A DNA stretch of 64,000 bases from UBA7239 sp964509075 (GTDB taxonomy: Bacteria; Pseudomonadota; Gammaproteobacteria; Pseudomonadales; UBA7239), in NCBI GenBank assembly GCA_964509075.1, contig CAZDWC010000002.1, positions 186,001-250,000 of the forward strand, in the 5' to 3' direction. Positions 53,852 to 63,000 of this stretch are shown in pieces. The notes under the pieces are model-generated. The model searched no databases. It saw only the letters and a list, made by a program, of their open reading frames with translations, and was not told the DNA's origin. Numbering within the stretch: position 1 is the first letter of the stretch; every line of letters starts with the position of its first letter. Position numbers and translations under genes: made by a program.

Positions 53852-54175
53852 ATGACCACCCCCGACCTGCACACCCTGCTCGAAAACATCACACCCGAGA
53901 TATACGAGGCGCTGAAACTCGCCGTGGAACTGGGCAAGTGGCCCAATGGTGAGCGACTCACTGCCGAACAGCGCGAGACCTGCCTGCAGGCGGTGATCTA
54001 CTACGACGGCCGCCACAAACCCGAACAGGAGCGCGTGGGCTACATCAACCGCGAAGACCACGAACACTGCGGCAGCGAGGGTGATGCCCAGCACGATCAC
54101 AGCGGCAATCGCTGGAGTGAAGAACAGCTGCTGGTGTTTCGTGACATGACGCAAGACAATCCGACCCGGCACTGA
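53852..54175 (+). CDS. DUF1315 family protein (YeaC-like)
   Basis: A 107-residue cytoplasmic protein of unknown function. ENITPEIYEALKLAVELGKWPNG and LTAEQRETCLQAVIYYDGRH are the conserved core of DUF1315; the rest is His- and Glu-rich (EDHEHCGSEGDAQHDH), which could bind metal. It lies three bases before the DUF2797 gene. Confidence 0.88.
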   Translation: MTTPDLHTLLENITPEIYEALKLAVELGKWPNGERLTAEQRETCLQAVIYYDGRHKPEQERVGYINREDHEHCGSEGDAQHDHSGNRWSEEQLLVFRDMTQDNPTRH

Positions 54176-54178
54176 CAC

Positions 54179-55009
54179 ATGCCCACCATTACCGGCTGTC
54201 TCGACAAGATGCAGATTGCGCCAGATTCACCTGCGCAATACACGCTGCCGCTGGGCGAGGAGCGTGTGCCGTTGAATGCGCTGATCGGCCAGCCGATCAC
54301 ACTGCGCTACACCGGCGTTATCCGCTGCACGCATTGCGGACGCAAAAGCAACAAAAGTTTCAATCAGGGCTATTGCTTTCCCTGCTTCAAGAAACTTGCG
54401 CAGTGTGACAGCTGCATCGTCAGCCCTGAGAAATGCCATATCGCTGCCGGCACCTGTCGCGAACCGGATTGGGCCGCCAGCCACTGCCAGACTGATCACA
54501 TCGTGTATCTGGCCAATTCGTCTGGACTCAAGATCGGTATCACCCGCGCCAGCCAAATGCCCACGCGCTGGCTCGACCAGGGCGCTGTGCAGGCGCTGCC
54601 GATTGCACGCGTTGCCAATCGCCATCTGTCCGGCCTGATGGAAGTGCTGTGCAAACCGTTTGTCGCCGACAAGACAGACTGGCGCGCACTGCTGCGCAGC
54701 GATGCAACGCCGATTGATCTCGGCTCCGCCCGCAACGCATTGCTGGCACATGAAAGCGTGCAGACCGGCTTGCAGGAGTTGCAGAGCGCACGAGGTCTGG
54801 CAGTAATACAGTTACTTGATGATGACGGTGAACAGCGTTTCAGCTACCCGGTTGTGCGCTATCCTGACAAAGTGAGCACTTTAAATCTGGACAAGGAGCC
54901 GCAGGTGACAGGCGAATTACTGGGCATCAAGGGCCAGTATTTGCTGTTTGCACAGGGCGCTCTCAATATCCGCAAATTCACCGCTTACGAAATCGAATTT
55001 TCGAGCTGA
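54179..55009 (+). CDS. DUF2797 family protein
   Basis: A 276-residue protein of unknown function. A cysteine-rich block (about 50-102) with CTHCGRKSNKSFNQGYCFPC and later CDSC, C and C residues suggests zinc binding. It is followed by IVYLANSSGLKIGITRASQMPTRWLDQGA, which recalls the GIY-YIG nuclease-like segment (YLA near KIG and an Arg helix). A DNA or RNA role is possible, but catalytic residues cannot be confirmed by eye. It is 21 bases before pepN. Confidence 0.85.
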   Translation: MPTITGCLDKMQIAPDSPAQYTLPLGEERVPLNALIGQPITLRYTGVIRCTHCGRKSNKSFNQGYCFPCFKKLAQCDSCIVSPEKCHIAAGTCREPDWAASHCQTDHIVYLANSSGLKIGITRASQMPTRWLDQGAVQALPIARVANRHLSGLMEVLCKPFVADKTDWRALLRSDATPIDLGSARNALLAHESVQTGLQELQSARGLAVIQLLDDDGEQRFSYPVVRYPDKVSTLNLDKEPQVTGELLGIKGQYLLFAQGALNIRKFTAYEIEFSS

Positions 55010-55030
55010 TACCGCACAGGACTCACCGGC

Positions 55031-57694
55031 ATGAACACCGCACTCGCCCAGCCCATCTTCCTCAAGGATTACGCGCCGGCAGATTTCCTGATCGACGAAA
55101 CCCACCTGAATTTCCAGCTCGGCGAAACCGCGACCACCGTCACCTCGCGACTGGTGATGCGCCGCAATCCCGCCGGCAATGCTGCCGCACATCTGGTGCT
55201 GGACGGCAGCGGGCTGGACATGCGCCGACTGGTACTGAACGGCAACACGCTGTCGGTGCGCGACTACCAGGTTGTCGGCGACAAACTGCACGTCATTGCA
55301 CCGCTGCCGGAACAGTTCGAACTGGAGTCCGTTGTCATCATCAAGCCGCAACTGAACACTGCACTCGAAGGTTTGTACAAATCGCGCACCATGTTCTGCA
55401 CGCAGTGTGAAGCCGAGGGCTTCCGCAAGATCACCTGGTACCTCGACCGCCCCGATGTCATGTCCACGTTCACCGTCACCATACTCGCGGAAGAAAAACG
55501 TTACCCGGTACTGCTCTCCAACGGCAATCTGGTGGAAAGCGGCAAGCTCAACAACGGCATGCACTGGGCGACCTGGAAAGATCCGTTCAAGAAACCGTGC
55601 TACCTGTTTGCACTGGTCGCCGGCGATCTCAAATTCGTGGAAGATTTTTTTGTCACCATGAGCGGCCGTCGCATCACACTTCGCATCTATGTCGAGGAAA
55701 AGGATCTGGCGAAATGCGGCCACGCGATGACCGCCCTGAAAAATGCCATGAGCTGGGACGAAACCACTTACGGCCGCGAATACGATCTCGACATCTACAT
55801 GATTGTCGCCGTCGATGACTTCAACATGGGCGCGATGGAAAACAAGGGCCTCAATGTTTTCAACACCTCCTGCGTGCTGGCACGCCCGGAGATCACCACT
55901 GACAAGGGCTTCCAGCGTGTGGAAGCCGTGGTGGCACACGAATACTTCCACAACTGGTCCGGCAACCGTGTCACCTGTCGCGACTGGTTCCAGTTGAGCC
56001 TGAAAGAAGGTTTCACGGTTTTCCGCGACAGTGAGTTCTCCGCCGACATGGGTTCGCGCACGGTGAAACGTGTGGAAGAAGTGAACCTGTTGCGCACCGT
56101 GCAATTTGCCGAAGATGCCGGGCCGATGGCACATCCGGTGCAGCCGCCGTCCTATATCGAGATTTCCAACTTCTACACACCTACCGTTTACGAAAAAGGC
56201 GCGGAAGTCGTGCGCATGTTGCATCGTCTGCTCGGTGCAGAACAGTTTCGCAAAGGTACCGACCTGTACTTTGATCGCCACGACGGCCAGGCCGTCACCA
56301 TTGAAGAATTTGTCGGCGCCATGGAAACTGTTTCCGGCCGCGATCTCACGCAATTTCGCCGCTGGTACACGCAAGCAGGCACACCGGTGTTATCGGTGCG
56401 TGGCGATTACGACGAGAACAGCCAGACGTTTGTACTCACAGTGGTACAGAGCTGCCCGCCGACACCGGAAGCACAATCGAAACAGGCCTTCCATATTCCG
56501 CTGGCCATTGGCCTGCTCGGTGATGCCGGCAGTCTGGCGCTGCATCTGCGCGGACACACCAATACAGAAAGTGCCGACAACACGCACATGGTGTTAGAGG
56601 TGACGGAAAGTGTGCAGCAGTTTGTCTTTGAACAAGTGCGCGAAAAACCGGTGCCCTCACTGCTGCGCGGATTTTCCGCACCGGTGAAACTCGACTACCC
56701 GTACACCCGCGAAGAACTGGCATTCCTGATGAGTCGCGACAGCGACGGCTTCAACCGCTGGGATGCCGCACAGCAACTCGGCGTACAAGTCTTGCAGGAA
56801 CTCACCGAATGCGTGCTGCAAAAAACACAGCTGCAACTGGATGCGCGACTGATTGCGGCCTACCGCGTACTGCTGCAGGATGAAACACTCGACCCGGCCA
56901 TGGTGGCATTGATGCTGGAACTGCCGGGTGAAATCTATCTGGCGGAACAAGCCACTGTCGCGCATCCCGATGCCATTCATGCCGCGCGCCTGTTCGCGCG
57001 CCAGACACTGGCGCGTGAACTGAAACGCGAACTGCTCGACACCTACCAGCGCCACCAGACCACCGGCGTCTACCGCCCGCTGGCTGCCGACATAGCCAAA
57101 CGCAGCCTGAAAAATACGGCGCTCACCTATCTGATGTTGCTCAACGATAAAGAGCTGGTGAAACTGTGTCTGGAACAATACAACAACGCCGCCAACATGA
57201 CAGACAGCAGCGCAGCGCTGAGCGCGCTGATCAATTGCGATGCGGATTTTGTTGCCGATGTTCGCGAAAAAGCCCTGCGCATTTTCTACAAGCGCTGGCA
57301 GCACGAACCGCTGGCCGTGAACCACTGGTTGCAATTGCAGGCCTGCGGTCACCTGCCCGGCGCGCTGGATCGCGTACAGGCGCTGCTGCAACATGAGGCC
57401 TTCGACATGCGCAACCCGAACAAGGTGCGCGCCGTCATTGGCGCTTTTACCGGCCAGAACCCGGTACATTTCCACGCTGCCGATGGCAGCGGCTATCGCT
57501 TCCTCGCCGACAAGGTGATTGAACTCGACAAGATCAATCCGCAAATCGCCGCACGACTGCTGGGGCCGTTGACGCGCTGGCGCAAACTGCCAGCTGAACA
57601 ACAGGAAAAAATGCGCGAAGAACTGCAACGCATCCTGCTGAGCGGCACCCTGTCAGCCGATGTATTCGAAGTGGTCAGCAAATCCGTACACTGA
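55031..57694 (+). CDS. pepN: Aminopeptidase N (M1 family)
   Basis: An 887-residue zinc metalloaminopeptidase of broad specificity in the cytoplasm. GAMEN is at 267-271; the zinc motif HEYFH (303-307) is followed by the third ligand E326 in SLKEG. TMFCTQCEAEGFRKITWYLDRPDV is a conserved substrate-side region, and the C-terminal superhelix of the E. coli PepN type is present. The length matches E. coli PepN. A long antisense open frame inside it is a codon-usage shadow. Confidence 0.97.
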   Translation: MNTALAQPIFLKDYAPADFLIDETHLNFQLGETATTVTSRLVMRRNPAGNAAAHLVLDGSGLDMRRLVLNGNTLSVRDYQVVGDKLHVIAPLPEQFELESVVIIKPQLNTALEGLYKSRTMFCTQCEAEGFRKITWYLDRPDVMSTFTVTILAEEKRYPVLLSNGNLVESGKLNNGMHWATWKDPFKKPCYLFALVAGDLKFVEDFFVTMSGRRITLRIYVEEKDLAKCGHAMTALKNAMSWDETTYGREYDLDIYMIVAVDDFNMGAMENKGLNVFNTSCVLARPEITTDKGFQRVEAVVAHEYFHNWSGNRVTCRDWFQLSLKEGFTVFRDSEFSADMGSRTVKRVEEVNLLRTVQFAEDAGPMAHPVQPPSYIEISNFYTPTVYEKGAEVVRMLHRLLGAEQFRKGTDLYFDRHDGQAVTIEEFVGAMETVSGRDLTQFRRWYTQAGTPVLSVRGDYDENSQTFVLTVVQSCPPTPEAQSKQAFHIPLAIGLLGDAGSLALHLRGHTNTESADNTHMVLEVTESVQQFVFEQVREKPVPSLLRGFSAPVKLDYPYTREELAFLMSRDSDGFNRWDAAQQLGVQVLQELTECVLQKTQLQLDARLIAAYRVLLQDETLDPAMVALMLELPGEIYLAEQATVAHPDAIHAARLFARQTLARELKRELLDTYQRHQTTGVYRPLAADIAKRSLKNTALTYLMLLNDKELVKLCLEQYNNAANMTDSSAALSALINCDADFVADVREKALRIFYKRWQHEPLAVNHWLQLQACGHLPGALDRVQALLQHEAFDMRNPNKVRAVIGAFTGQNPVHFHAADGSGYRFLADKVIELDKINPQIAARLLGPLTRWRKLPAEQQEKMREELQRILLSGTLSADVFEVVSKSVH

Positions 57695-57855
57695 AAACAC
57701 CACCTCTCCACGACCAATGCAGACTGCCATCATCCTCAACCTGCGCCTCACCCTGAGAATCACACAACCCAGACTCAGATGAACCCACCACCAAACATCC
57801 GTTAAAAAACAGCAGTGGCTTAAATTCGTGCAACACCCAATAGCCGGGCACAATC

Positions 57856-59001
57856 CTAGCTCAAGCCAGCCATCTTGCTTATTCTATTCCGCAACACACC
57901 CGTGCGCTTTTCAAACAACAAATACGCCACATAGGTAAAAATATAAATCACCAGCGACAAACCCACAAAATAGATACAGCCATAGACATCAGGCTGCCGC
58001 TGAAATTCAACACCGAAATTCTGGTAAAGAAATGAAACAGCGAATATCAAAATTGGAAAATGGAACAAATATGTTGAATATGAAAAGTCTGCAAGCTTTT
58101 GATTGAGATCTGAAAAAGGAATCTCTCTTTTGATTGTGCAGATAGATGCCAGAAACAGCGCGCACCCAACACCAAGCACAGCATCTCTTAAATACTCAAC
58201 AAAAAGAGACTCACGATTGACAGCATTATCAACATTGTGGCTCAAACGAGAGGCAAACATCACACCCAAAAACAACAAACCAAAAACCAATGCCGCATAT
58301 TTATGCCCCTGCATTATTCTCGATACCGGAATAACCATAAGACCCAACACCCAGATAGAACCCCAAATCACTGTCTTTACAGGAACTATCATTACAATAA
58401 GCGCAATCGGCACAACCCATATCTTTTTATTGTCTTTAAAAAAAGAATAGACCAGCATAAACAACATGTAATACCACCATTCATAAGACAAACTCCACAA
58501 AGGATTATTACTACCAAATGTAGATGTAAACTTACCCTGAAGCATCAACAAATTTCCCACAAAAGCCATCAGTGTGAATTTTTCGGATATAACAGAAGAC
58601 AACGAGTTTGTATGATACTTGGCAGAATTAGTGTACAGCTCTGCACCATTAAAAAAGTTTAGCCCGAAATAATCAAAAAACGCCCCCACAATAAGAGCGG
58701 GGACCAATACCACGTATATCCTCGAAAAACGGTCAATTAAATATTTTCTGTAATCTGCCTTGATCGACCATCTCTGCATAGATATACCGCCAACCAAAAA
58801 ACCACTTATAACAAAAAACAAAACCACCGCCTCATGACCAAACCCCGTCACAAAATACAACCCTTTCAAGAAAATATTTTTATGAATCTCCACATCTTTG
58901 AAATTTACAAGTATCAAGTACCTGCTATGAGCAACCAAAACCAACAAGGCGGACAACCACCTCAGCATATTTACAACATTGGAAGTATTTTTATCTATCA
59001 T
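57856..59001 (-). CDS. Acyltransferase 3 family membrane protein (probable O-acetyltransferase)
   Basis: A 381-residue protein with about ten transmembrane helices. The N-terminus has NMLRWLSALLVLVAHSRY (the catalytic-type His after helix 1) and VVLFFVISGFLVGG, then YLIDRFSRIYVVLVPAL, all signatures of the acyltransferase 3 family that O-acylates LPS, exopolysaccharide or other envelope glycans. The gene is visibly AT-rich, with many AAA and TTT codons, unlike pepN and lnt around it. The ATG at 59001 is preceded by GGTGA. It lies 36 bases downstream of lnt on the same strand. Confidence 0.9.
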   Translation of the reverse strand: MIDKNTSNVVNMLRWLSALLVLVAHSRYLILVNFKDVEIHKNIFLKGLYFVTGFGHEAVVLFFVISGFLVGGISMQRWSIKADYRKYLIDRFSRIYVVLVPALIVGAFFDYFGLNFFNGAELYTNSAKYHTNSLSSVISEKFTLMAFVGNLLMLQGKFTSTFGSNNPLWSLSYEWWYYMLFMLVYSFFKDNKKIWVVPIALIVMIVPVKTVIWGSIWVLGLMVIPVSRIMQGHKYAALVFGLLFLGVMFASRLSHNVDNAVNRESLFVEYLRDAVLGVGCALFLASICTIKREIPFSDLNQKLADFSYSTYLFHFPILIFAVSFLYQNFGVEFQRQPDVYGCIYFVGLSLVIYIFTYVAYLLFEKRTGVLRNRISKMAGLS

Positions 59002-59037
59002 ATAATTCACCAAAATTACCTGGTTACAAAAAATCCA

Positions 59038-60543
59038 TCAGAAAGAAATTTTTTTCTTCCGTATCTTTGCCATCAGCAATATCAACACGCATGCCACTAA
59101 CAACGGCCAATTACCAAAACGCTGGTAAGGCGTCTGCCCTTGGTAGGCCTTCACATCACCTTGCAACACAAACGGCTGAAATTGTGGCGAGCGGCTGACG
59201 ATGCCGCCCTTGTGATCAATGAACGCCGATATACCGTTACTGGTGGCACGAATCATTTCGCGCGCATTTTCGCGAGCACGCATTTGCGCCATCTGCAAAT
59301 GCTGGTGCGGCCCAATGGAACCGCCGAACCAGGTGTCATTGCTCACCGTCAGCAATATATCAGCATCGCGTGCCTGTGATGCCACCAGCTCCGGGTATGT
59401 CACTTCATAGCAAATACTGGATGCCACACGCATCACGCCACTAAAAAGATTTTCCTGTTGTTCAGGCCCGATGCTGAATGCCGAAATCGGCATTTTGAAA
59501 AAATCCAGCAAGCCTTCGAGCCATTGTTGTAATGGCACGTATTCGCCAAAAGGCACCAGCCTGCGCTTGTGATAGAAGCCCTGCGCCTCGCCCAGCCCCA
59601 GCAAACTGTTGTGATAAACACGCTCGCCACTTTCTGCATACTGCATGGAAGGCACGCCGGCAATCAAAGCACCACCATGCGCGGCGGCCGTATCGCGCAT
59701 TTCATGAAAAAACGCATGCTCTGGCGTATACAACTCAGGTATCGCCGCTTCCGGCCAGACAATCAGATTGCGGGGTTGCCAGAACGGCGCACTCATGTCA
59801 CGAAACACATTGCGAATCTGCGCGCGCTGCTCGGGCTTCCATTTTTGCTGCTGCGGAATATTGCCCTGGATCAGAACCACATGCTGTGACAACGCAGGCA
59901 CCGGTTGCGTCCACGAGATGCCATCGAGCACGACACCGGCAACCACCATCACAGTCAGCAGCACTACCGGCAACCACAGGCGACGCCTATTTTTCAACGC
60001 AACCACCACACTCGCCGCCAACACCGCCAGCAACAGGCTGACACCATAGATACCGATTACTGGCGCCCAGCCACCCAGCACCGTGTCCGTCTGGCTGTAA
60101 CCGAGATAAAGCCAGGGAAAACCCGTCAGCAACCAGCTGCGATACCACTCGTCCAGCACCCACACTGCAGGGAAACTCCACAACAGCAACTGTGGATGGC
60201 GATGAAAGACGCGCAACCACAACCAGAGCGGCAGAGCAAAGGCCAAGGCCAGACCCGCCACAAAAGCCAGCGTCGCCAGCACAGCCACCGGCAATGGTGC
60301 ATACCCGTAATCGTGAATACTGACGTAAACCCAGGAAGCACCGGTACCGAAATAACCGAACCCGAAACAATAGCTGCGCCAACATTGCCGACGCAGCGAC
60401 AACTCCGGCAGCAAGCACAAAAAAAACACAAGTGGCAGTGGCGCAAACCACCACAGATTGAAAGGTGCAAGCGACAATGGCAACAAGGCACCGGCCGCAC
60501 ACGCCAGTGCGTCGCCCCATTTACCCACGACAAAGCGATTCAT
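59038..60543 (-). CDS. lnt: Apolipoprotein N-acyltransferase
   Basis: A 501-residue inner-membrane enzyme adding the third acyl chain to lipoproteins. Several N-terminal helices precede a periplasmic nitrilase-like domain with the triad E265 (IVWPEAAIP), K326 (GFYHKRRLVPFGEYVP) and C378 (SSICYEVTYPEL). The start is ATG of MNRFVVGKWGDAL, nine bases after corC. It ends with a basic tail, KIRKKKISF, encoded by AT-rich sequence that abuts the AT-rich acyltransferase gene. Confidence 0.96.
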   Translation of the reverse strand: MNRFVVGKWGDALACAAGALLPLSLAPFNLWWFAPLPLVFFLCLLPELSLRRQCWRSYCFGFGYFGTGASWVYVSIHDYGYAPLPVAVLATLAFVAGLALAFALPLWLWLRVFHRHPQLLLWSFPAVWVLDEWYRSWLLTGFPWLYLGYSQTDTVLGGWAPVIGIYGVSLLLAVLAASVVVALKNRRRLWLPVVLLTVMVVAGVVLDGISWTQPVPALSQHVVLIQGNIPQQQKWKPEQRAQIRNVFRDMSAPFWQPRNLIVWPEAAIPELYTPEHAFFHEMRDTAAAHGGALIAGVPSMQYAESGERVYHNSLLGLGEAQGFYHKRRLVPFGEYVPLQQWLEGLLDFFKMPISAFSIGPEQQENLFSGVMRVASSICYEVTYPELVASQARDADILLTVSNDTWFGGSIGPHQHLQMAQMRARENAREMIRATSNGISAFIDHKGGIVSRSPQFQPFVLQGDVKAYQGQTPYQRFGNWPLLVACVLILLMAKIRKKKISF

Positions 60544-60552
60544 CGCCGGTTG

Positions 60553-61428
60553 TTATTCGCTGGCGCTGACAGCTGGCTGCGGCAAGGTCACACGCAGCAG
60601 GTGAATTTGCCGCTTGTCGGCATTGACTACGCGAAAACTGAAATCACCGATCGCCGCAATTTCGTTGCGACGCGGCAAGTGACCGAAAGTGTGCATCAGG
60701 ATGCCACCAATGGTATCGAACTCCGTGTGCGGAATATTGGCGCCGAATGCCGCATTGAAGTCCTCTATCGGTGTCAGCGCCTTGACCAGATAATCATTGC
60801 CGGACAGCGGACGAATAAAACGTTCGTCTTCTTCAATATCGGTTTCATCCTCGATATCGCCAACGATTTCCTCCAGCACATCCTCAATGGTTACCAGGCC
60901 GGCAACGTTGCCGTACTCGTCGACGACGATGGCCATGTGGTAACGATTCTGGCGAAATTCCCGCAACAGATCATTGATGCGCTTGGTTTCAGGGATCACA
61001 TTCGCCTGATGGAGATGATCTTCAATACGGAAGCTGTCTGCACCTTTCAAAATCAGCGGTAGCAGTTTTTTTGCCAGCAGAATACCCAGCACCTGATCCG
61101 GAGAATCACCGATAACAGGAAAACGTGAATGTTCGGATTCGATAATGACAGGCAGCATGGCCTCCAGACCATCGCTGGCCTTCAGGCTGACCATTTGCGG
61201 GCGCGGCACCATGATGTCGCACACTTGCTTGTCACGCACCTTCAACGCATTTTCCATGATGGAAAATGCTTCGTCGTCGAGCACGTGTTGCTTGTGGGCA
61301 TCACCGAGGATTTCCAGCAGGTCATTGCTGTCACGCAACGACAAACCGACAGCTTTCATGAAACGATCCAGCCAGGAGCGATCGCCACCGGATTTTTCGT
61401 GATGATTGCCCGATGCATCATCTTGCAT
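60553..61428 (-). CDS. corC: CorC/YbeX-type CBS-domain protein (magnesium/cobalt efflux)
   Basis: A 291-residue soluble protein. Two CBS domains (about 70-190; VCDIMVPRPQMVSL and MAIVVDEYGNVAGLVTIEDVLEEIVGDI) bind nucleotide, and a CorC_HlyC transporter-associated domain (about 205-285) follows. No transmembrane segment is present, as for CorC. The gene lies between ybeY and lnt, the conserved gammaproteobacterial order. Confidence 0.94.
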   Translation of the reverse strand: MQDDASGNHHEKSGGDRSWLDRFMKAVGLSLRDSNDLLEILGDAHKQHVLDDEAFSIMENALKVRDKQVCDIMVPRPQMVSLKASDGLEAMLPVIIESEHSRFPVIGDSPDQVLGILLAKKLLPLILKGADSFRIEDHLHQANVIPETKRINDLLREFRQNRYHMAIVVDEYGNVAGLVTIEDVLEEIVGDIEDETDIEEDERFIRPLSGNDYLVKALTPIEDFNAAFGANIPHTEFDTIGGILMHTFGHLPRRNEIAAIGDFSFRVVNADKRQIHLLRVTLPQPAVSASE

Positions 61429-61463
61429 GGCAATAAAACTCCATAAAATTGAATCGTGAAAAA

Positions 61464-61913
61464 CTACACATAGGGATTATCGATCCCCAGCTCACGCAAA
61501 ACAGCAATCTCGCGCGATTCCATGACATCCGCTTCTTCGTCGTCAACATGATCAAAACCCAGCAGATGCAGGCTGCCGTGCACCACCATGTGTGCCCAGT
61601 GCGCCTGCGCTGTTTTACCCTGCTCTTGCGCTTCACGCAGTACAACAGCGGCACAAATCGCCAGATCTCCCAGCAAGGGCGGGTCACAATCTTCCGGCAA
61701 CTCACTGGGGAATGACAAGACATTGGTGGCGTAATCCTTGCCGCGATACTGTGCATTGAGGGCCGCGCTTTCCTGCTCGTCAACAATGCGCATCGAAACT
61801 TCGGCACGCGAGCGCAGACCCTTCAGTGCTGCCTGCACCCAGGACAGGAAATCCGCATCACTCGGCACCTGCAGCGCGGCACAGGCGTTGTCTATATCGA
61901 CCTGCACATCCAT
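61464..61913 (-). CDS. ybeY: Endoribonuclease YbeY
   Basis: A 149-residue metal-dependent endoribonuclease for 16S rRNA 3'-end maturation and ribosome quality control. The zinc motif HxxxHxxxxxH appears as VVHGSLHLLGFDH (H112, H116, H122). NAQYRGKDYATNVLSFP is the conserved central segment. Its start overlaps the phoH-like stop by one base (ATGA). Confidence 0.96.
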   Translation of the reverse strand: MDVQVDIDNACAALQVPSDADFLSWVQAALKGLRSRAEVSMRIVDEQESAALNAQYRGKDYATNVLSFPSELPEDCDPPLLGDLAICAAVVLREAQEQGKTAQAHWAHMVVHGSLHLLGFDHVDDEEADVMESREIAVLRELGIDNPYV

Positions 61914-62905
61914 CAGACACCGCCATCCTCATGGCGATCATAGGCGTCGACTATGCGCTGCACCAGCGGATGGCGCACCACATCGCGCGATGAAAAGCGC
62001 GTGAAGTTGATGCCGTCTACACCATCGAGAACTTCGCAAGCATGCAGCAAGCCGCTGCGTGTACCGCGCGGCAAATCAATCTGCGTGGCATCACCGGTAA
62101 TCACCGCTGTGGAGCCGAATCCGATGCGCGTAAGGAACATCTTCATCTGCGAACAGGTGGTGTTCTGGCTCTCGTCGAGAATGATGAAGGCATTGTTCAG
62201 GGTGCGCCCGCGCATGTAGGCGAGCGGCGCCACTTCAATCACCTGCCGCTCCAGCAGTTTTCCCACCACTTCAAAACCGAGCATTTCGTACAGCGCGTCG
62301 TAGAGAGGGCGCAAGTAAGGGTCAATTTTCTGTGCGAGATCACCGGGCAGGAAGCCGAGTTTTTCACCTGCCTCTACGGCCGGACGCACCAGCAACAAAC
62401 GCTCGACCTTGTCGGCCAGCAAGGCCTCCACGGCACAGGCTACTGCCAGATAGGTTTTGCCGGTGCCGGCCGGGCCAATACCGAAACTGATGTCATGGCG
62501 CTGGATAGCACGCACATAGGCGGTCTGCATGGCACCGCGCGCTTTCACCACACCTTTCTTGGTGCGGATTGCCACTGCCGCTTCAGCGGCTGAAGGTGCT
62601 GCCAACGCATCGAGATTGGCATGTTGCAGATGCAGGTGTATCTGTTCGGGCGTCAGCTCCTGTCGGCCTTCGGTTTCGGCATAAAGGCTGCGCAAGAGTG
62701 CGTCCGCCGACTGCGCCGCATCACTGGCACCACTGATGGCAAACACATTGCCGCGCGGATAGATCTGCACCTGCAAGCGCTGCTCGATCTGCTTCAGATG
62801 CTGGTTGAGCTGGCCGCACAAACTGGCCAGTCGGCGCGTGTCTGCGGGCTCCAACGTCAGGGTGTGGGAGGTACTTGCGGATTCCAGGGGGATATCGGTT
62901 TTCAA
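61913..62905 (-). CDS. ybeZ: PhoH-like ATPase YbeZ
   Basis: A 330-residue ATPase that commonly pairs with YbeY. Walker A is GPAGTGKT at 144-151; IILDESQNTTCSQMKMFLTRIG contains Walker B and the sensor region; VITGDATQIDLP and the end motif VVRHPLVQRIVDAYDRHE are typical of PhoH. It is likely to act in RNA metabolism with YbeY. miaB, which often precedes it, is not present in the 95 bases before the histidine kinase gene. Confidence 0.95.
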   Translation of the reverse strand: MKTDIPLESASTSHTLTLEPADTRRLASLCGQLNQHLKQIEQRLQVQIYPRGNVFAISGASDAAQSADALLRSLYAETEGRQELTPEQIHLHLQHANLDALAAPSAAEAAVAIRTKKGVVKARGAMQTAYVRAIQRHDISFGIGPAGTGKTYLAVACAVEALLADKVERLLLVRPAVEAGEKLGFLPGDLAQKIDPYLRPLYDALYEMLGFEVVGKLLERQVIEVAPLAYMRGRTLNNAFIILDESQNTTCSQMKMFLTRIGFGSTAVITGDATQIDLPRGTRSGLLHACEVLDGVDGINFTRFSSRDVVRHPLVQRIVDAYDRHEDGGV

Positions 62906-63000
62906 TGCTGCCCTGAAGCGCTCGCTGCGCAGTCTGTCGAAGGTCTAGGATATAACGGGAGCACGGCGGGAGAACAGCATTTTCATCAGTTGCTTGACCA

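Noticed and set aside
54917..56374. A 485-codon open frame antisense to pepN and the DUF2797 end
   Set aside because: The pepN sense frame is complete with catalytic motifs; the antisense product is a low-complexity shadow.
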